A model generated the notes under the pieces. The model searched no databases. It was not told the origin of the DNA and was given only the letters and a program-made list of their open reading frames with translations. The position numbers were made by a program, and so were the translations under genes. From positions 1 through 39,939 of the forward strand of contig NZ_LZJC01000130.1 in the NCBI RefSeq assembly GCF_001666755.1: a stretch of 39,939 bases of DNA, read 5' to 3'. Positions 24,219 to 32,798 of the stretch are shown piece after piece; position 1 is the first letter of the stretch, and each line of letters opens with the position of its first letter. The stretch comes from Mycobacterium sp. E1214. Lineage in GTDB: Bacteria > Actinomycetota > Actinomycetes > Mycobacteriales > Mycobacteriaceae.

Positions 24219-25292
24219 TCACAGCCGGTAGAGCCCCTTGCCGGTGATCAACGGCAGGTCCAGCGTCGTCACGATGCCCGGCGCGGCCGCGACCACCGCG
24301 GGAATGGCGTTCACCACCCGCATCGCGGTGGCGACCAGCCCGGCGTGGTTGTGGTCGCCGTTCGGGCTGCCCAAGCACACGTCGACGGCGTAGGACGGCT
24401 CGCCGGTGACCTCGATGCGATACGAACCGCCGTCCTGGGCGGGCTGCGGCCATTCGGGGCACAGGTCCTCGCGCAGCCGGGTGACGTGCTCGAGGACCAC
24501 GGCGGGCTCGCCGTCGACCATGCCGAACACCTCGAAGCGCAGCGCCGCCGCGGTGCCCTTCGCGATGTGTCCCGACGCGATGTCGAAGTCCTCCGGCGCC
24601 GGCACCCGCACGTACTCCTGGGTGACCTCGTCGAGGCAGACGCCCAGGCCGGCAGCAAGTTGCCGGATGACCGAGCCCCACGCCAGGCTCAACACGCCGG
24701 GCTGCAGCAACATCGGGATGTCGTCCATCGGCTTGCCGAACCCCATGACGTCGAACATGACCGCGGCGCTGTCGTAGGTGGCGTAGTCGACGATCTCCAT
24801 GCAGCGGATCTGCTGGATGGACTGGCAGGTGCCGGCCAGGGCCAACGGCAGCAGGTCGTTGGCGAATCCGGGATCGATGCCGTTGACGTACAGACTCGAA
24901 TTACCTTCGCGCGCCGCGTCTTCCAGTGGCTTGATGAGCTCTTCCGGGATGACCTGCCAGGGGTATTGCAGGAAGACCGGACCGCTGCCCACGACGTTGA
25001 TGCCGGCGGCCAAGACGCGCCGATAGTCCTCCAGCGCCTCCGGCAGCCGGTTGTCGGCCAGCGCGTTGTAGACCGCGCACTGCGGTCCGGTGGCCAGGAC
25101 GGCGTCCAGATCCGTGCTGGCGAGGATGCCGGTCGGCTCCGGCAGCCCGGCGAGCTCGGCCGCATCCTTGCCGGCCTTGGCGTCCGACGACACCCACACC
25201 CCGGTCAGCTCGAAATCCGGGTTGGTGATGAGCGCCCGCAAGGCGTGGATGCCGACGTTGCCGGTGCCCAGTTGGACGACGGGGATAGCCAT
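24219..25292 (-). CDS. DapB-like NAD(P)-dependent dehydrogenase (Rv0926c type)
   Basis: A 357-residue protein with an N-terminal Rossmann fold, VVQLGTGNVGIHALRAL (5-21), then LTGVWVSSDAKAGKDAAELAG, as in dihydrodipicolinate reductase-like and 2,4-diaminopentanoate dehydrogenase-like proteins. NVVGSGPVFLQYPW and YVNGIDPGFANDLLPL fit this family. The C-terminal part is a large beta-rich substrate domain. TAGGAGCG precedes ATG 25292. It is the second gene of a pair with the SDR (23-bp gap). Amino-acid or amine metabolism has been suggested for the family, but no reaction is established for the mycobacterial members. Confidence 0.85.
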   Translation of the reverse strand: MAIPVVQLGTGNVGIHALRALITNPDFELTGVWVSSDAKAGKDAAELAGLPEPTGILASTDLDAVLATGPQCAVYNALADNRLPEALEDYRRVLAAGINVVGSGPVFLQYPWQVIPEELIKPLEDAAREGNSSLYVNGIDPGFANDLLPLALAGTCQSIQQIRCMEIVDYATYDSAAVMFDVMGFGKPMDDIPMLLQPGVLSLAWGSVIRQLAAGLGVCLDEVTQEYVRVPAPEDFDIASGHIAKGTAAALRFEVFGMVDGEPAVVLEHVTRLREDLCPEWPQPAQDGGSYRIEVTGEPSYAVDVCLGSPNGDHNHAGLVATAMRVVNAIPAVVAAAPGIVTTLDLPLITGKGLYRL

Positions 25293-25315
25293 GTCGCGCT
25301 CCTAGCGGTCGTTGC

Positions 25316-26107
25316 TCACAGGTCCGGAACCGGGATGTCCAGATTGGGGTAGGTCAGGCCACCGTCGACCTCCAGGGTCTTGCCGGTGAGGAAGTTGCCG
25401 GCCGGGGACGCCAGATAGACGGCCGCGGCGGCGATGTCGACGGGATCGCCGAGGCGGCGCATCGGGGTCGCCTTCTCCATCGGCGCGCGCAAGTCGTCGT
25501 TGGAGGCGACCACGTCCAGCGCGGAGGTGAGGATGGACCCCGGCGCGATGGCGTTGACCCGGATGCGCGGGCACAGGTCCAGCGCGGCCGACCGGGTGTA
25601 GTGGGCCAGCGCAGCCTTGGCGGTGGCATACGCGGCGAAGCCGCGCCCGGCCAGGCGGCCCATCGTCGAGGTGATGTTGATGATGCTGCCGCCGCCGGAG
25701 TGCTCCAGCATCAACGGCACCGCCGCGACGGTCAGCGCGTGGGCAGTGGCGACGTTGAAGGTGAACGCGTCCTTGAGGTCCTTGGTAGACGTGGTCAGCA
25801 ACGTGTTCGGCATGGTCCCGCCGACGTTGTTGACGACGATGTCTAGTTTGCCGAACGCCTCGACGGCCTGACCCGCCAGCTGCGCGGTCGTGTCGGGGTG
25901 GGCCAGGTCGGCGGCGACGACGTGCGCCCGCCGCCCCGCGGCGCGGACCTGTTCGGCGACCTCTTCGAGCTGGCTCTGGGTGCGCGACGCGATCACAACG
26001 TCGGCACCGGCCTCGGCGAACGCGAGCGCGATGGCGGCCCCAAGGCCGCGGCCCGCGCCGGTGATGACGGCGACCTGATCGTCCAACCGGAATCTGTCCA
26101 GGATCAT
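25316..26107 (-). CDS. short-chain dehydrogenase/reductase (Rv0927c type)
   Basis: A 263-residue classical SDR. The cofactor motif TGAGRGLG is at 16-23, NNVGG in the middle, the active Ser in [10 protein letters not shown], and YATAK as the catalytic Tyr/Lys. The C-terminal [20 protein letters not shown] and [14 protein letters not shown] are typical of FabG-like members. GAGGAGAGG lies 5 bases before ATG 26107. It begins the operon with the DapB-like gene and is divergent from the first pstS across a 164-bp gap. The substrate is unknown. Position and neighbour match Rv0927c/Rv0926c. Confidence 0.9.
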   Translation of the reverse strand: MILDRFRLDDQVAVITGAGRGLGAAIALAFAEAGADVVIASRTQSQLEEVAEQVRAAGRRAHVVAADLAHPDTTAQLAGQAVEAFGKLDIVVNNVGGTMPNTLLTTSTKDLKDAFTFNVATAHALTVAAVPLMLEHSGGGSIINITSTMGRLAGRGFAAYATAKAALAHYTRSAALDLCPRIRVNAIAPGSILTSALDVVASNDDLRAPMEKATPMRRLGDPVDIAAAAVYLASPAGNFLTGKTLEVDGGLTYPNLDIPVPDL

Positions 26108-26184
26108 GACGGCCTCTCCTCGCCTCGATTGTCAGCCGACACCGTAGCAAGTCGGCGCGGCCCGAACGAGGCGTTTCTGGAACA

Positions 26185-26264
26185 GGTTCTAGTTCGGTTC
26201 TCGCGGTGGCCGGCCGCGGTAGCGCCAGGGTCGACGCGCGCGCAGCGCCGATCGCAGATATTTT
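26185..26264 (+). promoter_or_regulatory. candidate phosphate-responsive promoter of the first pstS
   Basis: Two 11-base units, GGTTCTAGTTC (26185-26195) and GGTTCTCGCGG (26196-26206), form a direct repeat with exact 11-bp spacing. This is the layout of PHO boxes bound by PhoB/PhoP/RegX3-type regulators in actinobacteria. A -10-like TATTTT (26259-26264) lies 7 bases before GTG 26272, consistent with a leaderless transcript. The regulator assignment is inferred. Confidence 0.4.
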
Positions 26265-26271
26265 GAGCACT

Positions 26272-27408
26272 GTGACCGCTTCGTGGGCGCCGTCGCGTCC
26301 AGCCGCGGCCACCAGATTGCACCGCCTGACGTTGAGCGTGCTGGCCGTCGTCGCGCTGGCGTTGTCGGGGTGCGCCGGCCGGGACAACGCCAGCGCGCAG
26401 GGGCAGGGTGGGGACGCCTCCGTTGCCTGCGGCGGCACCAAGACGCTGAAGGCGAGCGGCTCGACGGCGCAGGCGAACGCGATGACCCGCTTCGTCAACG
26501 CGTTCGAGAAGGCCTGCGGGGGGCAGACGCTGAACTACACCCCCAACGGATCCGGCGCCGGTATCGGCGAATTCACCGGCGGCCAAACCGATTTCGCCGG
26601 CTCGGATTCACCGCTGGCGCCGATCGAGTATTTCGCGGCGCGGCAGCGATGCGGCTCGCCGGCCTGGAACCTGCCGGTGGTGTTCGGCCCGATCGCCATC
26701 AGCTACAACGTGCGGGGCGTCGCCTCGCTGACCCTGGACGGTCGCACCGCCGCGCGAATCTTCAAGGGCGCGATCACGACGTGGGACGACGCGGCGATCA
26801 AGGGCCTCAACCCCGGGATCGCGCTGCCCGCCGAGCCGATCCGGGTCATCTTCCGCAGCGACCAATCCGGCACCACCGACAACTTCCAGAAGTATCTCGA
26901 TTCCGCGTCCGACGGTGTGTGGGACAAGGGCATCGGCAAGACCTTCAACGGCGGCGTGGGCGAGGGGGCCGACGGCAACGCCGGCGCGGCGGCCGCCGTG
27001 AAGACCACCGACGGCTCGATCACCTACACCGAGTGGTCGTTCGCCCAGGCGCAGAAATTGGGCATCGCCAAGATCGTCACGTCGGCTGGCCCGGATCCGG
27101 TGGCGCTGAGCGTGGAATCGGTTGGCGAAGCCATTGCGGGAGCCACGATCTCGGGCCAGGGCAACGACCTGGTGGTGGACACCTACTCCTTCTACAAGCC
27201 GACCCGCCCCGGCTCGTACCCCATCGTTCTGGCCACCTACGAGATCGTGTGCTCGCACTACCCCGACGCGCAGGTCGGAGCCGCGGTGAAAGCGTTCCTG
27301 CAAAGCACCATCGGTGCCGGGCAGAGCGGCCTGACCGACAACGGCTATATCCCCGTGCCGGCGCCCTTCAAGCCGCGGCTGTCCACGGCGATCAACGCCA
27401 TCTCCTGA
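26272..27408 (+). CDS. pstS: phosphate-binding lipoprotein PstS (tandem copy 1)
   Basis: A 378-residue periplasmic-type phosphate-binding lipoprotein. The signal peptide ends in the lipobox LALSGC (Cys34). The mature protein carries the phosphate-loop sequences [34 protein letters not shown] and [16 protein letters not shown], all as in PstS3. GTG 26272 is preferred because it lies 7 bases after TATTTT with no ribosome site and gives a normal signal length; TTG 26263 is possible. It is closely similar to the next gene over the whole length, so a tandem duplication is clear. A perfect palindrome at its stop codon suggests that it is transcribed separately from the downstream pst genes. Confidence 0.93.
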   Translation: MTASWAPSRPAAATRLHRLTLSVLAVVALALSGCAGRDNASAQGQGGDASVACGGTKTLKASGSTAQANAMTRFVNAFEKACGGQTLNYTPNGSGAGIGEFTGGQTDFAGSDSPLAPIEYFAARQRCGSPAWNLPVVFGPIAISYNVRGVASLTLDGRTAARIFKGAITTWDDAAIKGLNPGIALPAEPIRVIFRSDQSGTTDNFQKYLDSASDGVWDKGIGKTFNGGVGEGADGNAGAAAAVKTTDGSITYTEWSFAQAQKLGIAKIVTSAGPDPVALSVESVGEAIAGATISGQGNDLVVDTYSFYKPTRPGSYPIVLATYEIVCSHYPDAQVGAAVKAFLQSTIGAGQSGLTDNGYIPVPAPFKPRLSTAINAIS

Positions 27409-27427
27409 CGCCCCGATCGGGGCGTCA
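27406..27427 (+). terminator. perfect palindrome at the end of the first pstS
   Basis: TGACGCCCCGA (27406-27416) is followed immediately by its exact reverse complement TCGGGGCGTCA. The stop codon TGA is the first triplet. As RNA it gives a 9-bp stem with a GATC loop. There is no T-run. It is well placed to end the first pstS transcript before the second promoter region. Confidence 0.65.
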
Positions 27428-27461
27428 GGTGCGGCACAGTGGACGGCGCAAATTTGCCCCA

Positions 27462-27500
27462 TGTTCACCTTGTTACGGTTAGCTTCGTCTCTGCGAGACG
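27462..27500 (+). promoter_or_regulatory. candidate PHO/RegX3-type box and hairpin upstream of pstS3
   Basis: GTTCACCTT (27463-27471) is followed directly by GTTACGGTT (27472-27480), a degenerate direct repeat whose first unit contains the GTTCACC core of actinobacterial PHO boxes. A small perfect hairpin, CGTCTC-tgc-GAGACG (27486-27500), follows. The 160-bp gap between the two pstS genes therefore probably contains a separate phosphate-responsive promoter. The -10 could not be fixed. Confidence 0.4.
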
Positions 27501-27568
27501 GTGGATCGGCGCGTGGCGGTGAGACGAAACGGCGACGGTCCCGTTCATCCCTACCGTAAGGAAATGAC

Positions 27569-28681
27569 TTGAGAATGAACCGATCTGGCGCTGCGCTGAG
27601 TGCGTTGACCGCCGGCGCGCTGATCTTGTCGGGGTGTGGCAGCGACAACAACGCCGGCGGCGGTAGTGCGAGCAGCGGCGCGCCGGCGGCCAAGGTCAGC
27701 TGCGGCGGCAAGAAGAGCCTGAAGGCCAGCGGCTCCACCGCCCAGGCCAACGCGATGACCCGCTTCGTCAACGCCTTCGAGCAGGCCTGCCCCGGACAGA
27801 CTTTGAACTACACGGCCAACGGCTCAGGCGCCGGAATCAACGAATTCACCGGCAATCAAACGGATTTCGGCGGTTCCGACTCGCCCCTGGCGGCAAAGGA
27901 ATACGCGGCGGCCCAACAGCGCTGCGGCGCACCGGCATGGAACCTGCCCGTGGTGTTCGGGCCGATCGCCGTCACCTACAACGTCGCCGGCGTGAACTCG
28001 TTGAGCCTCGACGGTGCCACCGCGGCCAAGATCTTCAACGGCGCGATCACCGCCTGGAACGACCCGGCGATCCAGGCGCTGAACCCGGGGGTCACCCTGC
28101 CCGCCGAGCCGATCCACGTCGTGTTCCGCAACGACGAGTCCGGCACCACCGACAACTTCCAGAAGTACCTCGACGCCGCCTCCAACGGCGCGTGGGGCAA
28201 GGGCGCCGGCAAGGCGTTCAAGGGCGGCGTCGGCGAGGGCGCCAAGGGCAACGACGGCACCTCCGCGGCGATCAAGGCCACCGAGGGCTCGATCACCTAC
28301 AACGAATGGTCCTTCGCCCAGGCGCAGAAGCTCAACATGGCGAAGATCGTGACCTCGGCCGGCCCGGACGCGGTGTCGATCAGCGCCGACTCGGTCGGCA
28401 AGACGATCGCCGGCGCGACCATCGCCGGGCAGGGCAACGACCTGGTGCTCGACACGCTTTCCTTCTACAAGCCCACCCAGCCCGGCTCGTATCCGATCGT
28501 GCTGGCGACCTACGAGATCGTCTGCTCGAAATACCCGGACCCGCAGGTGGGGACGGCGGTCAAGGCGTTCCTGCAGAGCACCGTCGGCGCTGGGCAAAAC
28601 GGGCTGGCCGACAACGGATATATTCCTATCCCGGACTCGTTCAAGTCGAGACTGGCGGCTTCGATCAACGCCATCACATGA
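27569..28681 (+). CDS. pstS3: phosphate-binding lipoprotein PstS3 (tandem copy 2)
   Basis: A 370-residue lipoprotein, the same length as M. tuberculosis PstS3 as I recall it. The lipobox is LILSGC (Cys23). Phosphate-site segments [34 protein letters not shown] and [16 protein letters not shown] are intact. AAGGA lies 5 bases before TTG 27569, which gives an N-terminus resembling the reported PstS3 start; ATG 27575 is the alternative. It captures inorganic phosphate outside the membrane for the PstC/PstA channel encoded 12 bp downstream, and must share an operon with it. Likely induced by phosphate limitation through the box at 27462-27480. Confidence 0.94.
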   Translation: MRMNRSGAALSALTAGALILSGCGSDNNAGGGSASSGAPAAKVSCGGKKSLKASGSTAQANAMTRFVNAFEQACPGQTLNYTANGSGAGINEFTGNQTDFGGSDSPLAAKEYAAAQQRCGAPAWNLPVVFGPIAVTYNVAGVNSLSLDGATAAKIFNGAITAWNDPAIQALNPGVTLPAEPIHVVFRNDESGTTDNFQKYLDAASNGAWGKGAGKAFKGGVGEGAKGNDGTSAAIKATEGSITYNEWSFAQAQKLNMAKIVTSAGPDAVSISADSVGKTIAGATIAGQGNDLVLDTLSFYKPTQPGSYPIVLATYEIVCSKYPDPQVGTAVKAFLQSTVGAGQNGLADNGYIPIPDSFKSRLAASINAIT

Positions 28682-28693
28682 TCTGAGGTGGTC

Positions 28694-29686
28694 GTGGCAC
28701 ACGGAACGGTAACCAGCCCGTCGACCGCGCAGCGGCCCCAACTGCCGGCGCTCAACGCCGGCGCGGCGCGTCGGGGTGACCGGGTGTTCAAGCTGGTCGC
28801 CTCGGCCGCCGGGATGACCATCGTGACCGCGATCGGGCTGATCGCGGTGTTCCTGCTGGTCCGCGCGGTGCCGTCGCTGCGCGTCAACCACGCCAACTTC
28901 TTCACCAGCGCGCAGTTCGACACCACGGACCCGGGCAGGCTGGCGTTCGGCATCCGCGACCTGGCCATGGTGACGGTGCTCAGCTCGTTGACCGCGCTGA
29001 TCCTGGCCGTGCCGGTCGCCGTCGGGATCGCGGTGTTCCTCACGCAGTACGCGCCGCCGCGCCTGGCCCGCCCGTTCGGCGCGATCGTGGACCTGCTGGC
29101 CGCGGTGCCGTCGATCATCTTCGGCCTGTGGGGGATCTTCGTCCTGGCGCCCAAGATCGAGCCGATCGCGGCCTTCCTCAACCGCCACCTGGGCTGGCTG
29201 TTCCTGTTCAAGGAGGGCAACGTCTCGCTGGCGGGCGGCGGCACCATCTTCACCGCCAGTGTGGTGCTGTCGGTCATGATCCTGCCGATCGTCACCTCGG
29301 TGTCGCGCGAGGTGTTCCGCCAGACCCCACGCATCCAGATGGAGGCCGCGCAGGCGCTGGGCGCCACCAAATGGGAGGTGGTGCGGATGACCGTGCTGCC
29401 CTTCGGCCGCAGCGGGGTGATCGCGGCGTCGATGCTGGGGCTGGGGCGCGCACTGGGCGAAACCGTGGCGGTGCTGATCATCTTGAGGTCGTCGGCCCGC
29501 CCGGGGAACTGGTCACTGTTCGACGGCGGCTACACCTTCGCCTCCAAGATCGCCTCAGCCGCCGCCGAGTTCAGCGCGCCGCTGCCCACCGGCGCCTACA
29601 TCTCCGCGGGGTTCGCGCTGTTCGTGCTCACCTTCGTCGTCAACGCGCTGGCGCGGGCGATCGCCGGCGGCAAGGTCAACGCATGA
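28694..29686 (+). CDS. pstC: phosphate ABC transporter permease PstC
   Basis: A 330-residue ABC permease with six predicted membrane helices. It is PstC2-like throughout: [20 protein letters not shown], then [20 protein letters not shown] and [18 protein letters not shown]. The coupling EAA-type loop is [20 protein letters not shown], which contacts the ATPase. GTG 28694 was chosen because GAGG ends 5 bases upstream; GTG 28688 would overlap that site. It starts 12 bp after pstS3 and ends 19 bp before pstA. It forms the membrane channel for phosphate together with PstA. Confidence 0.94.
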   Translation: MAHGTVTSPSTAQRPQLPALNAGAARRGDRVFKLVASAAGMTIVTAIGLIAVFLLVRAVPSLRVNHANFFTSAQFDTTDPGRLAFGIRDLAMVTVLSSLTALILAVPVAVGIAVFLTQYAPPRLARPFGAIVDLLAAVPSIIFGLWGIFVLAPKIEPIAAFLNRHLGWLFLFKEGNVSLAGGGTIFTASVVLSVMILPIVTSVSREVFRQTPRIQMEAAQALGATKWEVVRMTVLPFGRSGVIAASMLGLGRALGETVAVLIILRSSARPGNWSLFDGGYTFASKIASAAAEFSAPLPTGAYISAGFALFVLTFVVNALARAIAGGKVNA

Positions 29687-29705
29687 CCCGTCAGGAGCGG
29701 CGGCC

Positions 29706-30608
29706 GTGACCGTCGACGCGTTCGACCGGCCGGTCAAGGTGCCGGTGTTCCGGCCCCTCGGCCTGCGGCGACGGCTCACCAACGCCGTCGCGACCGTGTT
29801 TTTCTTCGGGTCTTTCATCGCCGCGCTGGTCCCGCTGGTCTGGGTGCTGTCCATCGTCGTGGGCCGCGGCTGGTACGCCGTCACCCGGTCGGGTTGGTGG
29901 ACCCACTCGCTGCACGGGGTGTTGCCCGAGCAGTTCGCCGGTGGGGTGTACCACGCGCTGTACGGCACGGTGGTGCAGGCCGGGGTGGCCGCCGCCCTGG
30001 CGGTTCCGCTGGGCCTGATGACGGCGGTGTTCCTGGTGGAGTACGGGACCGGGCGGCTGGTGCGCGTGACGACGTTCATGGTCGACGTGCTGGCCGGGGT
30101 GCCCTCGATCGTGGCCGCGCTGTTCGTGTTCAGCCTGTGGATCGCCACCCTGGGATTCCAGCAGAGCGCGTTCGCGGTATCGCTGGCGCTGGTCCTGCTG
30201 ATGCTGCCGGTGGTGGTGCGCAGCGCCGAGGAGATGCTGCGCCTGGTGCCCGACGACCTGCGCGAGGCCAGCTACGCGCTCGGCGTGCCGAAGTGGAAGA
30301 CCGTGCTGCGCATCGTCTTCCCGATCGCGATGCCCGGCATCGTCTCGGGTGTCCTGCTCGCCGTCGCGCGGGTGATCGGCGAGACCGCGCCGGTGCTGGT
30401 CCTGGTCGGCTACAGCCGATCGATCAACCCCGACATCTTCCACGGCAACATGGCGTCGCTGCCCCTGCTGATCTACACCGAGCTCACCAATCCCGAACAC
30501 GCGGGATTCCTGCGAATCTGGGGTGCCGCGCTGAGCCTGATCATCATCGTCGGCGTGATCAACGCCGTCGCGGGGGCGACGCGCTTCCTCGCGACCCGCC
30601 GGCGCTGA
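29706..30608 (+). CDS. pstA: phosphate ABC transporter permease PstA
   Basis: A 300-residue permease, the PstA1-type partner of PstC. Visible are RSGWWTHSLHGVLPEQFAGG, then AVPLGLMTAVFLVEYG, DVLAGVPSIVAALFVFSLW, and the ATPase-coupling loop EASYALGVPKWKTVLRIVFP. Six membrane helices are expected. AGGAG lies 8 bases before GTG 29706. It is the last pst gene here: no pstB (ATPase) or phoU follows, and the convergent ku gene ends 10 bp downstream. The transporter therefore needs an ATPase made elsewhere, for example a PhoT-like protein. Confidence 0.94.
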   Translation: MTVDAFDRPVKVPVFRPLGLRRRLTNAVATVFFFGSFIAALVPLVWVLSIVVGRGWYAVTRSGWWTHSLHGVLPEQFAGGVYHALYGTVVQAGVAAALAVPLGLMTAVFLVEYGTGRLVRVTTFMVDVLAGVPSIVAALFVFSLWIATLGFQQSAFAVSLALVLLMLPVVVRSAEEMLRLVPDDLREASYALGVPKWKTVLRIVFPIAMPGIVSGVLLAVARVIGETAPVLVLVGYSRSINPDIFHGNMASLPLLIYTELTNPEHAGFLRIWGAALSLIIIVGVINAVAGATRFLATRRR

Positions 30609-30618
30609 GGGAACCGGT

Positions 30619-31563
30619 CTAGGACTTCGCCGCGGCCTTCTTCGCGGGCGCCTTCTTGGCCGGTGCCTTCTTGGCGGCGGCCGCCTTCTTCGCCGGCGCC
30701 TTCTTCGCGGCGGCTTTCTTGGCGGGCGCCTTCTTCGCCGACGTCCCACCCGAGCCGTCCGTCGAACCGCCTCCGGACCGGGCCCGCACGCTGGCCTCCA
30801 ACTTGGCCAACAGGTCCGAGACGTCCTCGGTCTCGTCGAGCTCCTTCGGCTGCTCCTCGGTGGTGAACGCCTCCCCGCCTTCGAGTTTGGCGTCGACCAG
30901 CTCTTGGAGCTGCTCCTGATACGTGTCGTGGTAGCGGTCGGGGTTGAACTCCTCGGCCATCGACTCGACCACCTGCCCCGCCATCTTCAGTTCAGCGGGC
31001 TTGATGTCGACTTCCTTGTCCAGGACCGGGAAGTCGGGATCACGGATCTCGTCGGGCCACAGCAGCGTGTGCACCATCATCACGTCGCGCTTGCCGAAGT
31101 CCTTGACCCGCAACGCCGCCAGCCGGGTCTTGTTGCGCAATGTGAAGTGCACGATCGCCATGCGATCGGTCTCGGCCAGCGTCTTGGCAAGCAAGACATA
31201 GGATTTCGACGACTTAGAGTCCGGCTCCAGGAAATAGCTGCGGTCGAACAGCATCGGGTCGACCTGTTCGGCGGGAACGAATTCCAGCACCTCGATCTCG
31301 CGGCTGCGTTCCTCGGGCAAGGTGGCGATGTCGTCGTCGGTGATGATGACCATCTGGCCGTCGTCGGATTCGTAAGCCCTGGCGATGTCCCGGTATTCGA
31401 CGACTTCACCGTCCACCTCGCAGATGCGCTGGTAGCGAATGCGGCCGTTGTCCTTGGCGTGCACCTGGTGGAACTTGATGTCGTGGTCTTGGGTGGCGCT
31501 GTACACCTTGACCGGGACGTTGACCAGCCCGAAGGCGATGGAACCCTTCCAGATGGAGCGCAT
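30619..31563 (-). CDS. ku: Ku DNA end-binding protein with Lys/Ala/Pro-rich tail
   Basis: A 314-residue prokaryotic Ku. The core starts MRSIWKGSIAFGLVNVPVKV and includes LPEERSREIEVLEFVPAEQV, YFLEPDSKSSKSYVLLAKTL, and a C-terminal core helix DTYQEQLQELVDAKLEG. It forms a ring dimer on broken DNA ends and recruits the ligase LigD for non-homologous end joining. The last 40 residues (275-314) are repeats of AKKAPAKKA, strongly basic. M. tuberculosis Ku is about 273 residues and lacks such a tail, while M. smegmatis Ku is known to carry one that affects DNA binding. ATG 31563 gives the family start. It converges with pstA. In M. tuberculosis ligD adjoins ku, but here about 6 kb separates them. 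Confidence 0.95.
   Translation of the reverse strand: MRSIWKGSIAFGLVNVPVKVYSATQDHDIKFHQVHAKDNGRIRYQRICEVDGEVVEYRDIARAYESDDGQMVIITDDDIATLPEERSREIEVLEFVPAEQVDPMLFDRSYFLEPDSKSSKSYVLLAKTLAETDRMAIVHFTLRNKTRLAALRVKDFGKRDVMMVHTLLWPDEIRDPDFPVLDKEVDIKPAELKMAGQVVESMAEEFNPDRYHDTYQEQLQELVDAKLEGGEAFTTEEQPKELDETEDVSDLLAKLEASVRARSGGGSTDGSGGTSAKKAPAKKAAAKKAPAKKAAAAKKAPAKKAPAKKAAAKS
30622..30741 (-). repeat. low-complexity repeats encoding the Ku lysine-rich tail
   Basis: About 120 bases of imperfect tandem units, read on the minus strand, encode AKKAPAKKA/AKKAAAKKA repeats at the Ku C-terminus. The units differ mostly at third positions. Such repeats can change copy number by slippage, so tail length may vary between strains. 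Confidence 0.75.
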
Positions 31564-31642
31564 GGTTGTCAGTATGCCCGCAGCGCCGGTGGCAAAACAG
31601 CACGACGGGGCTACAAGCGTCACACAGTGCGGCTTTCCGACG

Positions 31643-32698
31643 CTATTCGCGATAGTGGCGAACCTGGTTGCCCCCGGCGCGTTTGGCCTCGTACATGGCG
31701 GCATCCGACGTCCTGATCAGATCGTCGATGACGTCCGTGGATGGGGCGGCCGCGTCGCTCAGCGGGGCGCTCGAGGCGCCGATGCTCGCGGTGATGGCCA
31801 GGGGTATCTCGGCGATCGCGTGGCAGATCCGGTCGGCCATGGCGGTGGGCTCGGGCGCGGTGTCGACGTCGGCGACGACGAATTCCTCCCCGCCGGCCCG
31901 GCCGATCACGGCGGTGGCGCGGCAACTGTGCCGCAGCGCCGCGGCGACGGCCACCAACGCCTGGTCTCCGGCGGCGTGGCCCTGCGTGTCGTTGAGCCGC
32001 TTGAACTCGTCGAGGTCGATGACCAGAACCACCAGGTGCGCCCCCGGCGTGCCGCGGTGCACCCGGACCAGTTCGTAGGCCGAGTTGTTGAAGGAGCGGC
32101 GGTTGTGCAGGCCGGTCAGGGGATCGCGGTCGGATGTCTGCAGATCCGTGCGCAGCGTCTGCACCAGCGACTGCATGCCGAACGGCACCCCGATGTTGAG
32201 GCCCACCACGACGATGAGGGAGCCGGCGGTCAGGGCGACGTCACCGGTGGCCGCGACGAGCCGGTAGGACAGCACCGCCACGCAGGCCGCGGCCACGGCC
32301 AGGTTGGCGCGCACGTACCCGGCGGGGTGGAAATAGGCGATGTACCCGCCCAGGATCGCGAAGGTGGTGCAGCCCATCAGCCCGACGTAGGGGTCCGAGA
32401 GCGACAGCAGGGCCGCCGCGATGGCCCCGATCGCAATCAGCAGCCAGGCGTTCGACTGGCGCCGGGTCGGCCAGCGCTTGAATCGCAGGGCGGCGCCCAG
32501 GATTCCCAACCCGGACGCCACCATGGTCACCGCCCGGGTCACCGGGTGCTGCGGCCCCACCGGGCTCCACAACATGATGAGCGGGTCGGCCGCGAACGCG
32601 GCGATGAACACCGCGGAGATCCTGCGCCACGGGGTCAGCAGTCCGTGCGTATCCAGGTAGGCGCTGACCCAGTCGAACTGGTCTGCCTGCTTGACCAC
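31643..32698 (-). CDS. membrane-bound diguanylate cyclase (GGDEF), paralogue 2
   Basis: A 351-residue protein with about six hydrophobic helices between residues 26 and 180 and a C-terminal GGDEF domain. The domain has DPLTGLHNRRSF, DLDEFKRLNDTQGHAAGD, and GGEEF at 269-273. The inhibitory-site position shows R260 but no Asp at 263, so the RxxD site is broken. It closely parallels the cyclase at 16675-17784: both have an aromatic-rich start (QFDWVSAYL versus HYEWLSDYL), RWPTRRQS/RWPTRTQS, GGYIAYFHPA/AGYVAFFHSA, and MYEAKRAGGN near the end. GTG 32698 is preceded by GGGAGG. It lies 100 bp after the polyol operon and 79 bp before ku, with no obvious link to either. Confidence 0.88.
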   Translation of the reverse strand: MVKQADQFDWVSAYLDTHGLLTPWRRISAVFIAAFAADPLIMLWSPVGPQHPVTRAVTMVASGLGILGAALRFKRWPTRRQSNAWLLIAIGAIAAALLSLSDPYVGLMGCTTFAILGGYIAYFHPAGYVRANLAVAAACVAVLSYRLVAATGDVALTAGSLIVVVGLNIGVPFGMQSLVQTLRTDLQTSDRDPLTGLHNRRSFNNSAYELVRVHRGTPGAHLVVLVIDLDEFKRLNDTQGHAAGDQALVAVAAALRHSCRATAVIGRAGGEEFVVADVDTAPEPTAMADRICHAIAEIPLAITASIGASSAPLSDAAAPSTDVIDDLIRTSDAAMYEAKRAGGNQVRHYRE

Positions 32699-32798
32699 CG
32701 GCCCCTACCTCCCGACAAACCCCGTCACCGCCTGGGCAGTCAATCTAGCGGTGCCACCGCGAGCGGCGCCGCGGCCGGTCGGACTAGCGGCGCGTGTC

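Noticed and set aside
30622..30741. CRISPR-like or regulatory repeat array
   Set aside because: The units are in-frame codons for the Ku lysine-rich tail with third-position variation and no spacers.
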